Of a stretch of DNA of 7,907 nt, positions 5,631 to 7,907 are shown one piece after another. Below the pieces are notes generated by a model. It saw only the letters and a list, made by a program, of their open reading frames with translations, was not told the origin of the DNA and did not search any database. Made by a program: the position numbers and the translations under genes. Numbering within the stretch: the stretch's first letter is position 1; each line of letters begins with the position of its first letter. Source of the DNA: PFJX01 sp038215555 (GTDB lineage: Bacteria; Pseudomonadota; Gammaproteobacteria; Burkholderiales; Thiobacillaceae); the NCBI GenBank assembly GCA_038215555.1, contig JBBQQT010000158.1, forward strand, positions 1-7,907, written 5' to 3'.

Positions 5631-7565
5631 TCATGCCGGCGTCGCCTGCAACACCGCCAGCGCCTGCGCCCAACGCAGTCGATTGGCATGCAGGTCGAGG
5701 ATCGCGGCGGCTTGCCGAGTACGCCAATCCTCGCACCGCGCCAAGTCGTCGATGCGGGCGTAGCAAGGCGAAGCCGTGCCGAAGTTGTGTTCGATATTGG
5801 CGGCAAAATCGGCAAATCTGGCGCACGCTGGCGCTAAATCAGCCCCCTGATTCCACCCGCATGCCGGGTCATGCAACAGGCTTTTCAGCCGCGCCAACCG
5901 ATCCAGGATCGCGCTTTGCTTGGCGCGATAGGTCTCGCGCATTTCCTGCTGCATCGCGCCCAGCGTTGCCTCCACCGTGCCGACTGCCAGCGTCGCAGCC
6001 GGGTAGCCCAGCGCGGTCAGCCGCTGCATCGAGAACAGCATCACATCGCCGTGAAACTGACGCTCGAATTCGCCGCACAGATCGATCACCGGGCGCTCGA
6101 CGGCATCCTGCAGCCTGTCGGGACTTGGTCGTCGATAGCGAAAATCGGCCCCAGCGAGGCCATTTTTCGCCGGATTCGCTGCCGCATGGTTGTTCCATGG
6201 GGCAAGAATCCGGTGAAAAATGGGCCGCTGCGGTCGATTTGCAGCCGACGATTCCAAAGTCCGACAGGCTGCCAGCACGCCAGGACGGAATTCGGATTGG
6301 CCGGTGGCTTCCAGCGTCCGCTTGTGCAGCATCGGCAGATTGGCGGAAACAAATCGCGCGCCGAGTTCGGCTTGCAGCAATCGCCCCATGGTCGGGCCGG
6401 ACATGCGCAGACGCAGCGGCGCGTAGGGAATGAACCAGCCTAGCGCCTCGGGGCGGAAGACATAATTGCCGGTATAAACAGTGCGCGCCGGCTGCACGCT
6501 GGCGACCGCTTCGGCATATTCAAACCAGGTGATCCGGGTGGGATGTTCGCCATGGAAGAAGCGGTTCAGGCGAGTCGAAAAGTCGGCGAAGCAATCGGCG
6601 TTGCTGGGCATTCCGGGCAAAGCGCAGCGGTAACGGTAGGCGCTATCCGCCTGTTTGAAGCCGAACAAGTCGGCCATGTCGTGATACGCCGCATCGCCGC
6701 CACTGGTTTTTCCTGGCTGGCGATAGGGCTGCTCCGGTTCGGCGGTGGCCATTTCATGCAGAAAGCCGATCACATCCTCGAGGAAATTGCCGGCCATCAC
6801 GGCGGGCGAAACCGGCGGATCGCCGACCACCTTGCCGGTCAACACATCGACTTCGGCGTGGCTGAAAATGGCGTCCAGGTGATACAAAAAATTGACCGCG
6901 CAGACCTCGCGCCCACCTTCGGGGGTGGCCACCTTGACCTTGAATTCTTGATCCGCGTCGAGGGTGTAGAACAGCAAGTGCTCTTCACTCAACTGTTTTT
7001 CTTTCACCTCGGCACATTTCAGATACGCGATGTTGCGCATCATCGCCTGACCTTTGTGGCCGTAGGCGCTGCGCTCATGTTCGCCGACGATGCCGGTCAG
7101 ATCGATGCCGGAAAGCGAATCCATCAGCGCCAGTTGTTCGCTCAGCCCAAAATATTGCGTACTCAGGCCGGCGGCATCGAATTCGGCGGCAATCACGCGC
7201 TGTTGTTCGATCGCGCCGGCATCGCTGGAATCATCCGCCAGCAGCACGCAAACCTTGCGCCAGCGGCCGTGTTCATCCTGGCCGCCATAGCCATAAGCGC
7301 GACAGAGTTCGAGCAGGCTGGCGAGGCAGTCGCGCAGATGAATCGGGCTGTCGGCGACCGGGATGATGATGACGAAGTGGTGTCTTTCCGTGGCTTGTTG
7401 TTCAAGTAGTGCTTCCAGCCTGCGCCAGGCCGATTGATATGACGCCAACAGGTTTTGATTGAAACCGCCGTCCCACAACGCCGCCTCGAAACGCGTAATG
7501 ACCGCATGTTGCGCGGCGATCTGTTCGGCCGGATCAGCGAGCCGACAGGTAGGAAGGGAAGGCAT
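5631..7565 (-). CDS. GT-A-like glycosyltransferase (family-2 type), large, with palindrome-encoded insert
   Basis: This 644-residue protein is probably cytoplasmic. It carries GT-A fold hallmarks: a first beta strand FVIIIPVADSPIHLRDCLAS (64-83), DDSSD (111-115) after the strand KVCVLLA, a conserved-looking GHKGQAMMRN (169-178), and a DxD-type metal/nucleotide-sugar motif YTLDADQEF (200-208). The middle region (about 240-430) includes VYTGNYVFRPEALGWFIPYA and likely holds the acceptor site. Residues 436-481 are encoded by a long imperfect palindrome and look like an insertion. The C-terminal 150 residues are helix-rich. No membrane segment is evident. Donor and acceptor cannot be told. The ATG at 7565 overlaps the end of the TPP-enzyme gene by 32 nt and has no clear Shine-Dalgarno, which suggests translational coupling. 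A small membrane protein gene follows. Membership of the broad GT2-like group is likely; a specific family is not claimed. Confidence 0.7.
   Translation of the reverse strand: MPSLPTCRLADPAEQIAAQHAVITRFEAALWDGGFNQNLLASYQSAWRRLEALLEQQATERHHFVIIIPVADSPIHLRDCLASLLELCRAYGYGGQDEHGRWRKVCVLLADDSSDAGAIEQQRVIAAEFDAAGLSTQYFGLSEQLALMDSLSGIDLTGIVGEHERSAYGHKGQAMMRNIAYLKCAEVKEKQLSEEHLLFYTLDADQEFKVKVATPEGGREVCAVNFLYHLDAIFSHAEVDVLTGKVVGDPPVSPAVMAGNFLEDVIGFLHEMATAEPEQPYRQPGKTSGGDAAYHDMADLFGFKQADSAYRYRCALPGMPSNADCFADFSTRLNRFFHGEHPTRITWFEYAEAVASVQPARTVYTGNYVFRPEALGWFIPYAPLRLRMSGPTMGRLLQAELGARFVSANLPMLHKRTLEATGQSEFRPGVLAACRTLESSAANRPQRPIFHRILAPWNNHAAANPAKNGLAGADFRYRRPSPDRLQDAVERPVIDLCGEFERQFHGDVMLFSMQRLTALGYPAATLAVGTVEATLGAMQQEMRETYRAKQSAILDRLARLKSLLHDPACGWNQGADLAPACARFADFAANIEHNFGTASPCYARIDDLARCEDWRTRQAAAILDLHANRLRWAQALAVLQATPA
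6123..6260. repeat. Long imperfect palindrome (~138 bp) inside the glycosyltransferase gene
   Basis: The axis is near 6192 with loop TTGTT (6190-6194). The best-matched arm, ggccatttttcgccggattc (6158-6177), pairs with 6206-6226 with one mismatch and one bulged base. Inner arms (6178-6189 and 6195-6205) and outer arms (roughly 6123-6157 and 6227-6260) are also complementary, with several mismatches and small gaps. On the coding (minus) strand the whole palindrome stays open in frame and encodes residues about 436-481 of the glycosyltransferase, a Pro/Asn/Ala-rich stretch unlike the flanking protein. This resembles a mobile palindromic element inserted in frame. Confidence 0.75.
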
Positions 7566-7907
7566 TCTTGTCGAGCAGAATTTCGATCAGGTTGATCGAT
7601 CCGGTCAGGTCGGCGTTGGCAAACAGGGCGTCCAGCTCGGCTTCGGTTTCGATGCGGTGATGCTGAATGCCGAACGACTGCGCCAACAGCGCGAAATCCG
7701 GATTCACGAAGTCGCAGTCGATGTAGCGCTCGCCGTACAACTGGAACTGGTTCTTGCGGATCAGACCCATGCTGGCGTTGTTGATCACCACCACGTTGAG
7801 CGGGATTTGGTAGTTCACCGCAGTCATGATTTCCATGCAGCACATCTGGAAACCGCCATCGCCGAGAATGGCGAAAGTCGGCGCACCCGGGGCAAAGAAA
7901 TGCGCGC
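7534..7907 (-). CDS. Thiamine-diphosphate enzyme, C-terminal part (acetolactate-synthase-like; 5' end off window)
   Basis: The open frame enters from the right edge and ends at the TGA at 7534-7536, giving the last 123 residues. It contains the TPP/Mg-binding motif GDGGFQM (GDG encoded at 7855-7863) followed after 24 residues by NN (7777-7782). The stretch then reads ASMGLIRKNQFQLYGERYID and DFVNPDFALLAQSFGIQHHR, typical of the C-terminal TPP domain of the acetolactate synthase/pyruvate oxidase-like family. The ending LIEILLDKNAFPSYLSAR is a usual family terminus. These enzymes decarboxylate 2-oxo acids and transfer the resulting acyl or aldehyde unit; the substrate here is unknown. The neighbouring glycosyltransferase, whose start overlaps it, suggests a role in making or altering a sugar or other glycan precursor rather than branched-chain amino acid synthesis, but this is inference. 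Confidence 0.85.
   Translation of the reverse strand, partial: AHFFAPGAPTFAILGDGGFQMCCMEIMTAVNYQIPLNVVVINNASMGLIRKNQFQLYGERYIDCDFVNPDFALLAQSFGIQHHRIETEAELDALFANADLTGSINLIEILLDKNAFPSYLSAR

Noticed and set aside
5629..5640. CGTCATGCCGGC shared exactly with 3634-3645
   Set aside because: A 12-base match is expected by chance in a GC-rich window of this size, and here it simply encodes the end of the glycosyltransferase.
5513..6433. Open frame of 306 codons on the plus strand
   Set aside because: The product is Arg/Pro/Ala/Ser-rich with no recognisable domain and lies opposite the glycosyltransferase and membrane protein genes.
6543..7409. Open frame of 288 codons on the plus strand, antisense to the glycosyltransferase
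   Set aside because: Its composition is that of a reverse-frame shadow of a GC-rich gene. The minus-strand frame carries clear GT-A motifs, so this is not kept as a gene.

Overview
The window is gene-dense, moderately GC-rich DNA of proteobacterial type. Betaproteobacteria are my best guess, from codon usage, an exact -24/-12 (sigma-54) promoter, short dispersed palindromes of a kind common in that class, and the presence of an Anbu cassette. The genus cannot be fixed from the sequence alone.

The left two thirds (about 1-4989) is an Anbu-type peptidase cassette arranged around a divergent intergenic region (996-1111). Leftward runs anbu (ancestral proteasome-like beta subunit, 255-995, with a GTG start that exposes the catalytic threonine), followed after 31 nt by the 5' end of a TPR-repeat gene cut by the window edge (1-223). 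Rightward runs a circularly permuted ATP-grasp gene (1112-2572), an alpha-E gene (2643-3605) and a 421-residue protein (3724-4989). The C-terminal half of that last protein looks like the catalytic half of 4-hydroxyphenylpyruvate dioxygenase and keeps the 2-His-1-Glu iron ligands. A sigma-54 promoter at 1066-1081 sits just before the ATP-grasp gene. In the commonly described form of this cassette the partner of ATP-grasp and alpha-E is a transglutaminase-like protease. No transglutaminase is present in this window, and an HPPD-like protein occupies the position after alpha-E. A plausible reading is that ATP-grasp and alpha-E build or attach a peptide, the dioxygenase-like protein modifies it or a related small molecule, and Anbu processes it. 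That pathway is inference.

The right third (5103-7907) is on the minus strand and converges on the cassette. It reads, in transcription order, the C-terminal part of a thiamine-diphosphate enzyme of the acetolactate-synthase type (7534-7907, partial), a 644-residue GT-A-like glycosyltransferase (5631-7565, overlapping the previous gene by 32 nt), and a small three-helix membrane protein (5103-5600). The last lies in the same reading frame as the glycosyltransferase, separated from it by one TGA and ten codons. This looks like a small glycan or sugar-modification operon.

Several palindromic elements punctuate the region. They are a perfect 17-bp inverted repeat between ATP-grasp and alpha-E, a degenerate hairpin pair before the HPPD-like gene, a 21-bp tandem duplication over the HPPD-like stop codon, and a long imperfect palindrome of about 138 bp lying in frame inside the glycosyltransferase. 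No tRNA, rRNA, CRISPR array or insertion sequence was seen.
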